From positions 124,001 to 188,000 of the forward strand of contig NZ_LT667500.1 in NCBI RefSeq assembly GCF_900128725.1: 64,000 bases of DNA, given 5' to 3'. Shown in pieces: positions 27,674-36,951 of this stretch. Below the pieces are notes generated by a model. That model saw only the letters and a list, made by a program, of their open reading frames with translations. It was not told the origin of the DNA and made no database searches. Positions within the stretch are counted from its first letter, which is position 1. Every line of letters begins with the position of its first letter. The stretch comes from Buchnera aphidicola (GTDB lineage: Bacteria; Pseudomonadota; Gammaproteobacteria; Enterobacterales; Enterobacteriaceae). The position numbers and the translations under genes are program-made.

Positions 27674-30127
27674 TTATGATATTATACGCAATAAATCAGA
27701 GAAAACCCCTAATGCTGTTACCCTGTTACCAGCGCCATAACCGCGTAGTATTAACGGAATTGGTTGGTAATATTTAGTATAAAAGACAAATATATTTTCT
27801 CCGTTTTTTATATGATACAGAGGATTGTATTTATTTACTGCATGTAGTTGAACCTTACAGATTCCCTGGTCATTAATTGTTCCGATAAATCGTAAGACTT
27901 TTTCTTCTTTTTTAGCTTGTTTAGATTTTTTTAAAAATATATGATTGAGCGCCCTTAAACGGGATAAGAATTTTGTTTTGTTATTTGTTTTTTTAAAGTC
28001 ATCAGGCAAGATTTGTTCAACATGAATGTCTGAAAGCTCTAAAGAATAGCCAGCTTCTCTTGCTAAAATTAATAATTTTCTTGCTACGTCGATTCCCGAT
28101 AGATCATCTTGCGGATTTGGCTCAGTAAATCCTAATTTTTTTGCGCTGTTTACAGCATCCGATAAAGTGTTGTTTGGATCTAATTGTCCAAATATATATG
28201 ACATGGATCCCGAAAGGATGCCTTGGAATTTAACTAATTTATCTCCTGATTCAATTAAACTTTTCAGCGTTTGAATAACAGGTAAGCCGGCTCCTACGTG
28301 AGTTTCATAAAAAAATTTTTTATTATATTTGCACGCTGTTTCTCTGATCTTTTTATATTTTGCAAATAAGGAAGTATTAGATTTTTTATTAGAGGTAATA
28401 ATATGGAATCCAGATTTTATGATTTCATTATATTTATCGGCAATGTCGTAACTCGCTGTACAATCGATGAGAACCGGACATAGAAAACCATATTTTTTGG
28501 GTAATATTAAAATTTTTTTTAAATCAAAGTTCTCTTGAGGCTCCTCGAGTTTCTGGATCCATTCTTCAGAATCGATTTTTTTTTTATTAAAAATAAATTT
28601 TTTTGAGTTAGCAATCAGATTTATATTTAAGCAGATTGATTTTTTTTTAAATTGTTCACGTTGTTGAAAAAAAATTTTTAAAAACTCTAGTCCCACTCCG
28701 CCGACACCTATCAAAAAAATATTAATAAATATTTTTTTATTAATAATTAAATTATGTATTTTATTTGTAATTTGGTCAGTTTGTTTGTTTTTTAATACAA
28801 AAGACAGTGATGTATTAGATGCGTTATGCGAAATATCTAATATAGTATTTTGAAATTTATTTACTACACAGCAAATTTTTTTTAAAATCTCAGAATTATA
28901 TTTTTTTATATTAGTTCCAATAATAGATATCATGCTTAAATTATCGAGCGTGATAATGGGTTCTATCATTTTTCTCTGTATCTCGGTTTCAAAAACTGTT
29001 TCTAAGTCTTTTTTTATATTTTTTGAATTACGTTCTTGTATATAAAAGTTAATTGAATGATTAGACAGAGATTGGTTGAATAGATACGTATTTATATTTA
29101 GACGGTTAAGATATAGAAATAGCTTATGCGTCATCTTTTCTATACAAAAGTTGGTGCAACTAAATATTTTAATTAAAGTAATTTTTTTTAAATTTGTAAT
29201 TCCAGTAATAATACTTGCATTTGTTTTTTTTTGTTTACTAATGAGTGTACCAGCATGGTTATGGTTATTAGTATTTTTGATGATACATGGAATGTTTGTA
29301 TTTTGTAATGGAGCTATAGTAGAAGGATGAATAACTGAGGCTCCAAAATAAGCTAATTCTAGTGCTTCTTGATACGTTATTTCTGATATCCACCGTGCTT
29401 GTGAAATAATATTTGGGTCTCCGGTATATATGCCATTGACATCAGTCCAAATTTCACATGCGGTAGATTGTGTGCAAATAGCTAATATTGCGGCAGAATA
29501 GTCTGATCCGTTTCTTCCCAAAACAACTAGTTCTCCTTTTGCATTTCCAGCAATAAAGCCAGGCATTAAAATAATATTCTGTTTAGAAATATTTAATTTT
29601 TGAAAACTTTTTTTTGATTTTGGGATTTCTACAGTAGCGTTGAGGTAGCTGTTGGTGGCTAATATTGTTTTAACAGGGTTTATTATGGTGACCGTGCGTT
29701 TAAATGTATTTAAAAGGCTTTTCATAATTATTACGGAAAATATTTCGCCTGAGCTTATTATTTGAGCTTGTTTTTTTTCTGAACATATTTTCGACAAATA
29801 TATTTTCTTAAAAATATTATTTAATTTTTCATATTTTTCGATAATTTGTTTTTCTATCTTTTTGAGGGGATATTTTGGGTTTATGTTATATAATTCTTGA
29901 ATTAAGTTTAGAAAAAATTTTTTAATAAAAATGAGAATGGAGGTAGGAATTTTTTTGTGTTTTATGAATTTTTTAATAGATTTTTCTAAATAATTTGTTA
30001 TAGTTGCTGGAGCGGACAGAACAATGGAAATTTGATCATTTTTTGCTTTATCTATAATGATTGAAGATACGTGTATAAATTTTTTTGCATTTGCAAGTGA
30101 TGTGCCTCCAAACTTCAATGTTTTCAT
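27674..30127 (-). CDS. thrA: Bifunctional aspartokinase I / homoserine dehydrogenase I
   Basis: Opens the aspartate pathway (aspartate kinase) and makes homoserine (817 aa; E. coli 820). N-terminal kinase: KFGGTSLANA at residues 5-14 and LVVLGRNGSDYSAAILA near 204. C-terminal dehydrogenase: NAD(P)-binding IGVGGVGLEF near 470, THVGAGLPVI near 620 and DDLSGIDVARKLLILAREAGY near 708. The central ACT regulatory part is the most diverged: the E. coli QGSSERSIS stretch reads HNASNTSLS, so threonine feedback may be weakened (inference). DapD in the window draws on the same pathway for lysine. Confidence 0.96.
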   Translation of the reverse strand: MKTLKFGGTSLANAKKFIHVSSIIIDKAKNDQISIVLSAPATITNYLEKSIKKFIKHKKIPTSILIFIKKFFLNLIQELYNINPKYPLKKIEKQIIEKYEKLNNIFKKIYLSKICSEKKQAQIISSGEIFSVIIMKSLLNTFKRTVTIINPVKTILATNSYLNATVEIPKSKKSFQKLNISKQNIILMPGFIAGNAKGELVVLGRNGSDYSAAILAICTQSTACEIWTDVNGIYTGDPNIISQARWISEITYQEALELAYFGASVIHPSTIAPLQNTNIPCIIKNTNNHNHAGTLISKQKKTNASIITGITNLKKITLIKIFSCTNFCIEKMTHKLFLYLNRLNINTYLFNQSLSNHSINFYIQERNSKNIKKDLETVFETEIQRKMIEPIITLDNLSMISIIGTNIKKYNSEILKKICCVVNKFQNTILDISHNASNTSLSFVLKNKQTDQITNKIHNLIINKKIFINIFLIGVGGVGLEFLKIFFQQREQFKKKSICLNINLIANSKKFIFNKKKIDSEEWIQKLEEPQENFDLKKILILPKKYGFLCPVLIDCTASYDIADKYNEIIKSGFHIITSNKKSNTSLFAKYKKIRETACKYNKKFFYETHVGAGLPVIQTLKSLIESGDKLVKFQGILSGSMSYIFGQLDPNNTLSDAVNSAKKLGFTEPNPQDDLSGIDVARKLLILAREAGYSLELSDIHVEQILPDDFKKTNNKTKFLSRLRALNHIFLKKSKQAKKEEKVLRFIGTINDQGICKVQLHAVNKYNPLYHIKNGENIFVFYTKYYQPIPLILRGYGAGNRVTALGVFSDLLRIIS

Positions 30128-30536
30128 AACTAGAATCTCTTTTTCTCTAAATCTTGTTTTTAAATTTATTTTATTTAAATAAGCGCTTTTTATGTGATAT
30201 ATACTAAATTTTATTTGATAGTACGCATTTATTTAAGTAGCAATTATATGTGTGGTTTTATTATATGAAAATGATGTGAAAAATTTTTAGAGAATAATTT
30301 TGGTACTGCTGTATAAGTAATATTTTTTTTAAAGAAACATTTTTAAATAAATTGTATCATATTTTCTTCTTTTTTTCTTTTTTTTTGGTGCTTTTGGTTT
30401 CTAAGAAAGCGAGAAGTTTTATACATATCCAGTATGCTTAGGGGTTATTAGGTAAAAAAGAAAAAATACTTTTTAAAAAAAAATAATAATATTATATTTT
30501 TTTGGATTTTATATAGTTTATTTTTATAAATATTTA
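30128..30536. other. Intergenic region upstream of thrA
   Basis: 409 bases between pcnB (minus, ending at 30537) and thrA (minus). It should hold the thr operon promoter; several TATAAT-like hexamers occur but none has a good partner. I looked for a thrL-type attenuator with threonine/isoleucine codon runs and found none. A long T-rich stretch lies near 30361-30386. Confidence 0.45.
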
Positions 30537-31760
30537 CTATACATTAATATTTTTTTTTAAAAAAGTATTTTTTTTATTCCAAAAAACAACCATTTTTTTT
30601 AAATCAGTTTTATTTTCCACTGTAGCGCGTAATGAAAATAGCTCTAAAGCTGGAGAAAAATTGTGATGTTGTATAATTTTTTTTGTTTCGTTTTTTTTTT
30701 TAATTTCTATGTCTTTCTGCAAACCCCATATTTTTTCAATAACTATCAAAATATGTTTTGGTATGCCAGTAGAAGCTGCTGATTTTTTTAGGATATAATT
30801 TACGGATACGGAATATGCTCGTGAATATTTTAATGTATTGTTTATTAATAGCATTTGTATTTTTTCTATTAGCGGATACCATAATAGCGATGCGAATAAA
30901 AAAGAGGGACAGCGTATTGATTTTTTTGTCATAGCAGAATCTATTTTTTTTAAACTGAGTTTAATTATTTCTGTTAAAAAAAATGTATTTTTTTTGCTTA
31001 AGTTATTTAATAAAAACGGCATTAAGGGATATATTAAAGAGTATTTTTTTAATCGTATATAAGTTAAATAGCCATATCCAAAGCAAAATAATTTTATAGA
31101 TTCATTAAATAATCTCGCCGATGGTATTTCTTTCAATAAATTTGATAATTTAAATATGGGTTTTTCAGTTTTTTTTTCGATATGCATATGAAGTCTTACA
31201 GAAAACCGAATAACCCTCAACATACGTACCGGGTCTTCTCGATATCGAGTTTCTGCGTCTCCAATTAACCGAATGACTTTTAATTTTATATCTTTAATTC
31301 CTCCGACATAATCTCGAATGCCGTAGTCTCGTATACTATAATATAGGGCGTTAATTGTTAAATCGCGTCTATATGCATCTTCTTCAATTTTTCCAAAGGT
31401 ATTATCAAATAATACAATGCCTGTATTTGTCTTTTTTGTAAAAGAACGTAATGTATTATTATGATATTTAGCTCTAAATGTTGACACTTCAATAATTTCG
31501 CTTTTAAAAATTAAGTGAGCGATAATAAATCGTCTGCCTATCAATCTACAATTTTTAAAAAGTTTTCTAATTTCGTTTGGTTTGGCGTTAGTTGCAATAT
31601 CAAAATCTTTCGGTTTTTTTCCCAACAGTAAATCTCTAACCCCTCCTCCAACAAGATAAGCTTCATATCCTAATTTGTTTAATCTGTATAATACTTTTAT
31701 AGAATTATTACTAATTTGTCTTAAAGATATATTATGATTTTTTTTTATAATTAGATTCAT
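30537..31760 (-). CDS. pcnB: Poly(A) polymerase I
   Basis: Adds poly(A) tails to RNA 3' ends, marking them for decay (407 aa; E. coli 465). Class II nucleotidyltransferase signature GGGVRDLLLGKKPKDFDIAT near residue 38 includes the DxD catalytic pair; RRDLTINALYYS near 128 and RYREDPVRMLRVIRFSVRL near 173 follow. I prefer pcnB over the related tRNA nucleotidyltransferase because the C-terminal body aligns with E. coli PcnB throughout. The basic C-terminal tail of E. coli PcnB is absent. Very AT-rich, with many T runs. Confidence 0.93.
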   Translation of the reverse strand: MNLIIKKNHNISLRQISNNSIKVLYRLNKLGYEAYLVGGGVRDLLLGKKPKDFDIATNAKPNEIRKLFKNCRLIGRRFIIAHLIFKSEIIEVSTFRAKYHNNTLRSFTKKTNTGIVLFDNTFGKIEEDAYRRDLTINALYYSIRDYGIRDYVGGIKDIKLKVIRLIGDAETRYREDPVRMLRVIRFSVRLHMHIEKKTEKPIFKLSNLLKEIPSARLFNESIKLFCFGYGYLTYIRLKKYSLIYPLMPFLLNNLSKKNTFFLTEIIKLSLKKIDSAMTKKSIRCPSFLFASLLWYPLIEKIQMLLINNTLKYSRAYSVSVNYILKKSAASTGIPKHILIVIEKIWGLQKDIEIKKKNETKKIIQHHNFSPALELFSLRATVENKTDLKKMVVFWNKKNTFLKKNINV

Positions 31761-32712
31761 AGGTTAATATCGATATTATTATTGTATTTGTATCTATATG
31801 TAAAATTTAGTATTCGTTCAATGTGTGTGTAATTAATTTATTTTTTTGATATTATCAAATATATCGTATAAAATAACTTTTTTAAGCACATTGTTTTTAT
31901 AATAATTCAGAATATTGAATATCATATTTATTTCTTATTTCTTGTGAGATATTGATTTGTAAATATTTTTATAGTTTGGTCAGAGTTATGAAGCTAGGGC
32001 TCGTGTTTAAAAATATATGTTTGTATAAAAAATAATATTTTATCTAGTTTAGTATGTTATTTATTTTATAATAGATTGTTTAATATGTGAAACACTATAC
32101 TTAGTATTTTTGAGGATTATGATATATTGCGGTATTATACAAATAATTGTTTTGTGGCACCACGGTTCTGAGTAAATAGATTGTGTGTTTTATTGATAAT
32201 ATTTTTTATTATATATAAATTATTATAGGTCAAATATGGCATCATTGATATGTTAATTTTGAAGAGATTTTTTTTAAGAGTTAAAGTATATAAAACAATT
32301 ATTTAGTATATTACAGTATTTTTTACATTTTATTTTGAATATTTTATGATGCATTATTGAACTTTATATCTGCTCAGTATTTAATGCGCTAATTTTTTTA
32401 ATCAATGTGTTTAAAAACTTTTTAAGAACTAGATTTTTATACGGATATATAAAGCTTTATACAAGTGACGGTGAAAATAGCGCTAAATCTAAACATAAGT
32501 TCATAATATTTTGCAAAAAAGTGCTTGCATAGATGTATTTTATAATTGCTTTTCTATGTATAGAAAATGCCATATTTTAATATCTAATGTCAAGTGACAT
32601 TGTTATAATAAAAAGATATTTTTTTGGCAGTTATACTAAATAATCTAGATATATGCATTTTATTGGTATAGATTAGTTTATTTCATAGAATAGGAAGATA
32701 CTGGGGATATAT
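31761..32712. other. 952-bp gene-free region between pcnB and truA
   Basis: Divergent intergenic DNA with stops in all frames and no frame long enough to support. From memory, other Buchnera carry genes such as panC, panB, hpt or dksA in this interval; no remnant could be recognised by eye. Presumed decayed DNA plus the pcnB and truA promoters. Confidence 0.45.
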
Positions 32713-33513
32713 ATGAAGTTTGCTTTAGGTTTAGAGTATGACGGAAGTATTTATTATGGTTGGCAAAAACAAAAATATGTATTAACAATTCAAGAATGCC
32801 TGGAGCTAGCTATCTCTAAAATTGCTGATCGTCAGGTAGATGTTGTTTGTTCTGGTCGAACTGATCGCGGTGTACATGCAATGACGCAGATTGTACACTT
32901 TCATACTGATATTAAACGCAGTTGTTCGGTATGGCTTAGGGGATTAAACGCGCTATTACCTAAAGATATTACTGTATTATGGGTACAAGAAGTGCCATTG
33001 GATTTTCATGCTCGATTTTCTGCTTTATCTCGATCGTATCGTTATTTAATTTTTAACCAAAAACATCGATCTAGTTTTTTTATAAAACACTGCCTTCATG
33101 TCAGAGACATGTTAAATATCATTAAAATAAAGAATAGTATTAAGTATTTAGTCGGAAAACATGATTTTACGTCATTTAAAAGCGTTGGTTGTCAATCTTC
33201 TTCTGCGATAAAAAATATTATGTCTTTAACTGTGCGGAGAATAAATAATTTTGTAGTTTTTGATATTACTTCTAATTCTTTTTTATATCGTATGGTAAGA
33301 AATATTGTAGGATGTTTGCTAGCAGTAGGTTTATCTCGGTGTCGTGCGCGCGGAGTGAAAACAATCTTGAGGAACAGAGATATAAAAAAAAAATATTCTA
33401 CACTTCCGGCGTATGGATTATATTTTATGTACGCTTCATATCCAGAGCGTTATGGTATATTTAAACATTATCGACTGTTTAGTAATAGCGGTTTATTTAT
33501 GAATATTAAATAG
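32713..33513 (+). CDS. truA: tRNA pseudouridine synthase A
   Basis: Converts uridines 38-40 of the tRNA anticodon arm to pseudouridine (266 aa; E. coli 270). The catalytic aspartate is D51 in SGRTDRGVHAMTQIVHF. FHARFSALSRSYRYLIFN near 97, the GKHDFTSFKS segment near 149 and FLYRMVRNIVGCLLAVG near 196 are all family hallmarks. It stands alone between two large non-coding gaps, so it must have its own promoter. Confidence 0.96.
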   Translation: MKFALGLEYDGSIYYGWQKQKYVLTIQECLELAISKIADRQVDVVCSGRTDRGVHAMTQIVHFHTDIKRSCSVWLRGLNALLPKDITVLWVQEVPLDFHARFSALSRSYRYLIFNQKHRSSFFIKHCLHVRDMLNIIKIKNSIKYLVGKHDFTSFKSVGCQSSSAIKNIMSLTVRRINNFVVFDITSNSFLYRMVRNIVGCLLAVGLSRCRARGVKTILRNRDIKKKYSTLPAYGLYFMYASYPERYGIFKHYRLFSNSGLFMNIK

Positions 33514-34075
33514 TTCTTCGTAATACAGTTAAATATTTTGATAAATGCTTTTATTATTATATTTGATATTTTGGTCATGTTTAACTTAAAGTATAGTTAA
33601 GAGTATATGATATAGTTTCTTTTATGTCTAGTTTATATGTTCTACATCTTTAGGCAAATTATATTTTTTATTTCTTAGATATGTGCATATAGTAAACTTG
33701 AGTAGTCATAAAATTATAGACAGATTTTGATGAAGAATGCTATATGATTGTACTGAATTAATATATTCATTGTCCTATATAAAAGTTTTATATATATGGA
33801 TGATAATATTAATGTTTGTATTGTTAATAATATAATTTTTAGGAAAATCATTAAAAAATTTTTGTTTAATTAGTTGACAGTAAATTATTTTTAATTTTAG
33901 ATATTTTTCTTAGTAGCTTTTACTATAAAACATTTAATAATACTGCACTCAATAATCTTCAGTATTATCAATATTATTGATATATATAAAAAATAAAAAT
34001 TGATATGATGATTTATAAAAATTTTTTATTTTATGTATATGTTTACTGTTATATTCGCGAATACGAGATTTTAGT
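33514..34075. other. 562-bp gene-free region between truA and secA
   Basis: No supportable gene. As I remember Buchnera gene order, mrcB (penicillin-binding protein 1b) lies around here; it is absent, with no recognisable remnant. The region presumably holds the secA promoter. It is rich in ATA repeats that hinder any promoter call. Confidence 0.45.
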
Positions 34076-36667
34076 ATGTTAGGTAAATTAATTAGTAAAT
34101 TTTTTCTTAATCGTAACGATCGCATTTTAAATAATTTAAAAGATCTTATTATTAAAATTAATTGTTTGGAAAAAAATATTATACAACTATCAGACGCTGA
34201 GTTAAAAAAAAAAACTACTGAATTTAAACTTCGTTTAAAAAATGGAGATACGTTAGATGTATTGTTGCCAGAAGCATTTTCTGTTGTTCGAGAAGCAAGC
34301 AAAAGAGTTTTGGGAATGCGGCATTTTGATGTACAAATTTTAGGGGGAATTATTTTACATCAGAAGTGTATTGCAGAAATGCGAACAGGAGAAGGAAAAA
34401 CATTGACCGCAACCTTGCCAGCTTATTTAAATGCGCTGTTAGGTCGGGGCGTTCATATTGTTACTATGAATGATTATCTAGCTAAAAGGGATGCAGATAA
34501 AAATCGTGTCTTATTTGAATTTTTAGGCTTAACGGTAGGAGCTAATGTTTCAGGAATATCTTTGGAAGATAAACAAAAAGCTTATCTTGCAGACATTACC
34601 TATGGTACGAATCATGAATATGGCTTTGATTATTTGCGAGATAACATGGTTTTTTGTAATAAAAAGAAAGTTCAAAGAACCCTATACTTTGCTTTGGTAG
34701 ATGAAGTAGATTCTATTTTAATTGATGAAGCGCGTACACCTCTAGTAATTTCTGGCCCTATAGAGGGCAGCAATGCTCTATATAAGAACATTAATTCTAT
34801 TATTCCCTTTTTAGTACTTCAAAGAAAAAAAAGCAATAAGAGTCTTGGTAAAAGAGGAGATTTTTATATTGATTATAAGCAACGCCAAGCGCATTTAACG
34901 GAAAAAGGGTTAAAAAAAATAGAGAGATTATTGGTGAAATATAATTTTTTACCTAAAGAAGAATCATTATATTTACCAAAAAATATTTTTTTTGTTCACC
35001 ACATACTTTTAGCGCTTAAAGCTCACTATGTTTATTTGAAAAATACCGATTATATCGTACAAAACAAAAAAATTGTTATTGTTGACGAGCATACTGGAAG
35101 AATTATGAAAAGCCGGAGATGGTCGGATGGATTGCATCAAGCGATAGAGGCCAAAGAAAAAGTATGTATTCAAAATGATACCCAGACCTTGGCATCAATA
35201 ACTTTACAAAATTATTTTCGTTTATATGATAAGTTATCGGGAATGACGGGTACGGCTGCAACAGAAGCTTTTGAATTTAATTCTATTTATCACCTAGATA
35301 CTATAATTATACCAACAAACAAGCCTATGATTCGGAATGATATGCCGGATTTAGTATATTTATCTACATCAAGTAAATTAAGAGCTATTATTTCTGATAT
35401 ACAGAGTTGTGTTAATCGACAACAACCTGTTCTCGTTGGCACTGTATCTATTGAAAAATCTGAGGAAATTTCTAAGTTATTATGTAAATTAAACATTAAA
35501 CATAATGTTTTAAACGCTAAATTTCATGCTCAAGAAGCGTATATTATTGCCCAAGCAGGGAAACCTAAAGGGGTAACTATAGCAACAAATATGGCTGGCA
35601 GAGGTACTGATATTGTTTTGGGGGGAGCTTTTAAGTATAAAGAAAATACTAATCATGCATCTCAAAAAAACAATTTACTAAAAGGATTGTGGAATGAAAA
35701 AAATCAATTGGCGGTTAAATTAGGAGGTTTGCACATTATAGGAACTGAACGACATGAGTCTCGTAGAATTGATAACCAGTTACGAGGCAGATCTGGAAGA
35801 CAAGGTGATCCTGGTTCCTCACGATTTTATTTATCATTAGAAGATACCTTGATGCGGTTTTTTGTTTCAGATAAAATTATTAGCTTAATGAAAACTCTAG
35901 GAATGACGGATAATCAAGCAATTGAACACCCTTGGCTAAGCTCGGCTATTGAAAGAGCTCAAAAAAAAGTAGAAAATAAAAATTTTGATATTAGAAGGCA
36001 ATTACTAGAATATGATAACGTCATTAATGAGCAACGTTCAGTTATATATAATGAGCGTAATAAATTAATTAACCAATCTAGCATTCACGATTATATTTTA
36101 GAAATTTTAAAAGACCGCGTGAGAGCTTGTATTAAGCGGTATATAAGCGGCGGTCCAGTAAATTTAAATAGCTTTCATGCTTTAGAGCGCGAATTAAAAA
36201 ATAATTTTTACTTTATTCAACCAATAAGGGAATTTTTAGAGATTGGCGCTACATTATATCAAAATGTTGATAAATTAGCTGATTTAATCGTTTCAACTAT
36301 ACAATCTAATTATAGTAAAAAAACTTCAGAAGATTTTGAAGAATATTCAAATATGATTGAAAAGTCAGTAATGATACAAATACTAGATATTTTTTGGAAA
36401 GAACACCTGAATGCAGTAGATTTTTTAAGACAAAGTATTCATTTAAGAGGATATGCCCAACAAGATCCGCAACAAGAATATAAACGAGAATCTTTTTTTA
36501 TGTTTCAATCAATGCTTGTGTCAATTAAAGATAATGTAATTAAAAATTTAATTAATATTTTTTTTGTAGATTTTAAGAAAAATAAAGACATATATATGGA
36601 TATTGTAAATCAACAAGATAATGATACATTACATTTTTTAATTATGAAATTAATTAATATTACGTGA
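34076..36667 (+). CDS. secA: Protein translocase ATPase SecA, lacking C-terminal zinc domain
   Basis: Motor that pushes preproteins through SecYEG (863 aa; E. coli 901). Walker A is MRTGEGKTL near 102-110; [15 protein letters not shown] near 210 is the DEAD-like motif; [12 protein letters not shown] near 508 and [18 protein letters not shown] near 575 follow. Conservation continues to [17 protein letters not shown] near 800. After that only a short diverged tail remains: the flexible linker and the C-terminal cysteine zinc-binding domain (CPCGSGKKYKQCHG in E. coli) that binds SecB and phospholipid are absent. About 285 T-rich bases lie before aceE; mutT and other E. coli neighbours are missing. 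Confidence 0.97.
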   Translation: MLGKLISKFFLNRNDRILNNLKDLIIKINCLEKNIIQLSDAELKKKTTEFKLRLKNGDTLDVLLPEAFSVVREASKRVLGMRHFDVQILGGIILHQKCIAEMRTGEGKTLTATLPAYLNALLGRGVHIVTMNDYLAKRDADKNRVLFEFLGLTVGANVSGISLEDKQKAYLADITYGTNHEYGFDYLRDNMVFCNKKKVQRTLYFALVDEVDSILIDEARTPLVISGPIEGSNALYKNINSIIPFLVLQRKKSNKSLGKRGDFYIDYKQRQAHLTEKGLKKIERLLVKYNFLPKEESLYLPKNIFFVHHILLALKAHYVYLKNTDYIVQNKKIVIVDEHTGRIMKSRRWSDGLHQAIEAKEKVCIQNDTQTLASITLQNYFRLYDKLSGMTGTAATEAFEFNSIYHLDTIIIPTNKPMIRNDMPDLVYLSTSSKLRAIISDIQSCVNRQQPVLVGTVSIEKSEEISKLLCKLNIKHNVLNAKFHAQEAYIIAQAGKPKGVTIATNMAGRGTDIVLGGAFKYKENTNHASQKNNLLKGLWNEKNQLAVKLGGLHIIGTERHESRRIDNQLRGRSGRQGDPGSSRFYLSLEDTLMRFFVSDKIISLMKTLGMTDNQAIEHPWLSSAIERAQKKVENKNFDIRRQLLEYDNVINEQRSVIYNERNKLINQSSIHDYILEILKDRVRACIKRYISGGPVNLNSFHALERELKNNFYFIQPIREFLEIGATLYQNVDKLADLIVSTIQSNYSKKTSEDFEEYSNMIEKSVMIQILDIFWKEHLNAVDFLRQSIHLRGYAQQDPQQEYKRESFFMFQSMLVSIKDNVIKNLINIFFVDFKKNKDIYMDIVNQQDNDTLHFLIMKLINIT

Positions 36668-36951
36668 AACTAGTAAAAACTTTTTATTTTTTTTATTTTT
36701 TTTTATTTTTCTTTTATATTAAGTAATGTATTATATATATTTTATTTGAATAAGTTGTGAGTCATGTAATTTTTACATTCGCATTACTGATGCTTTTTAT
36801 CAAAAAATGTTGATACGCATGATGTATATGCATATAGTAATATGTGTTGCTAGTCATATTATGAAGATTAAAATATTAAATATAACCAAATATTAAAAAT
36901 ATTCATTTATTAGGTTATTAGATCTGTAATGTTTTTAAGGATTAACTAGGT

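Noticed and set aside
30128-30536. thrL-type attenuator upstream of thrA
   Set aside because: No leader peptide with Thr/Ile codon runs and no terminator/antiterminator pair were found.
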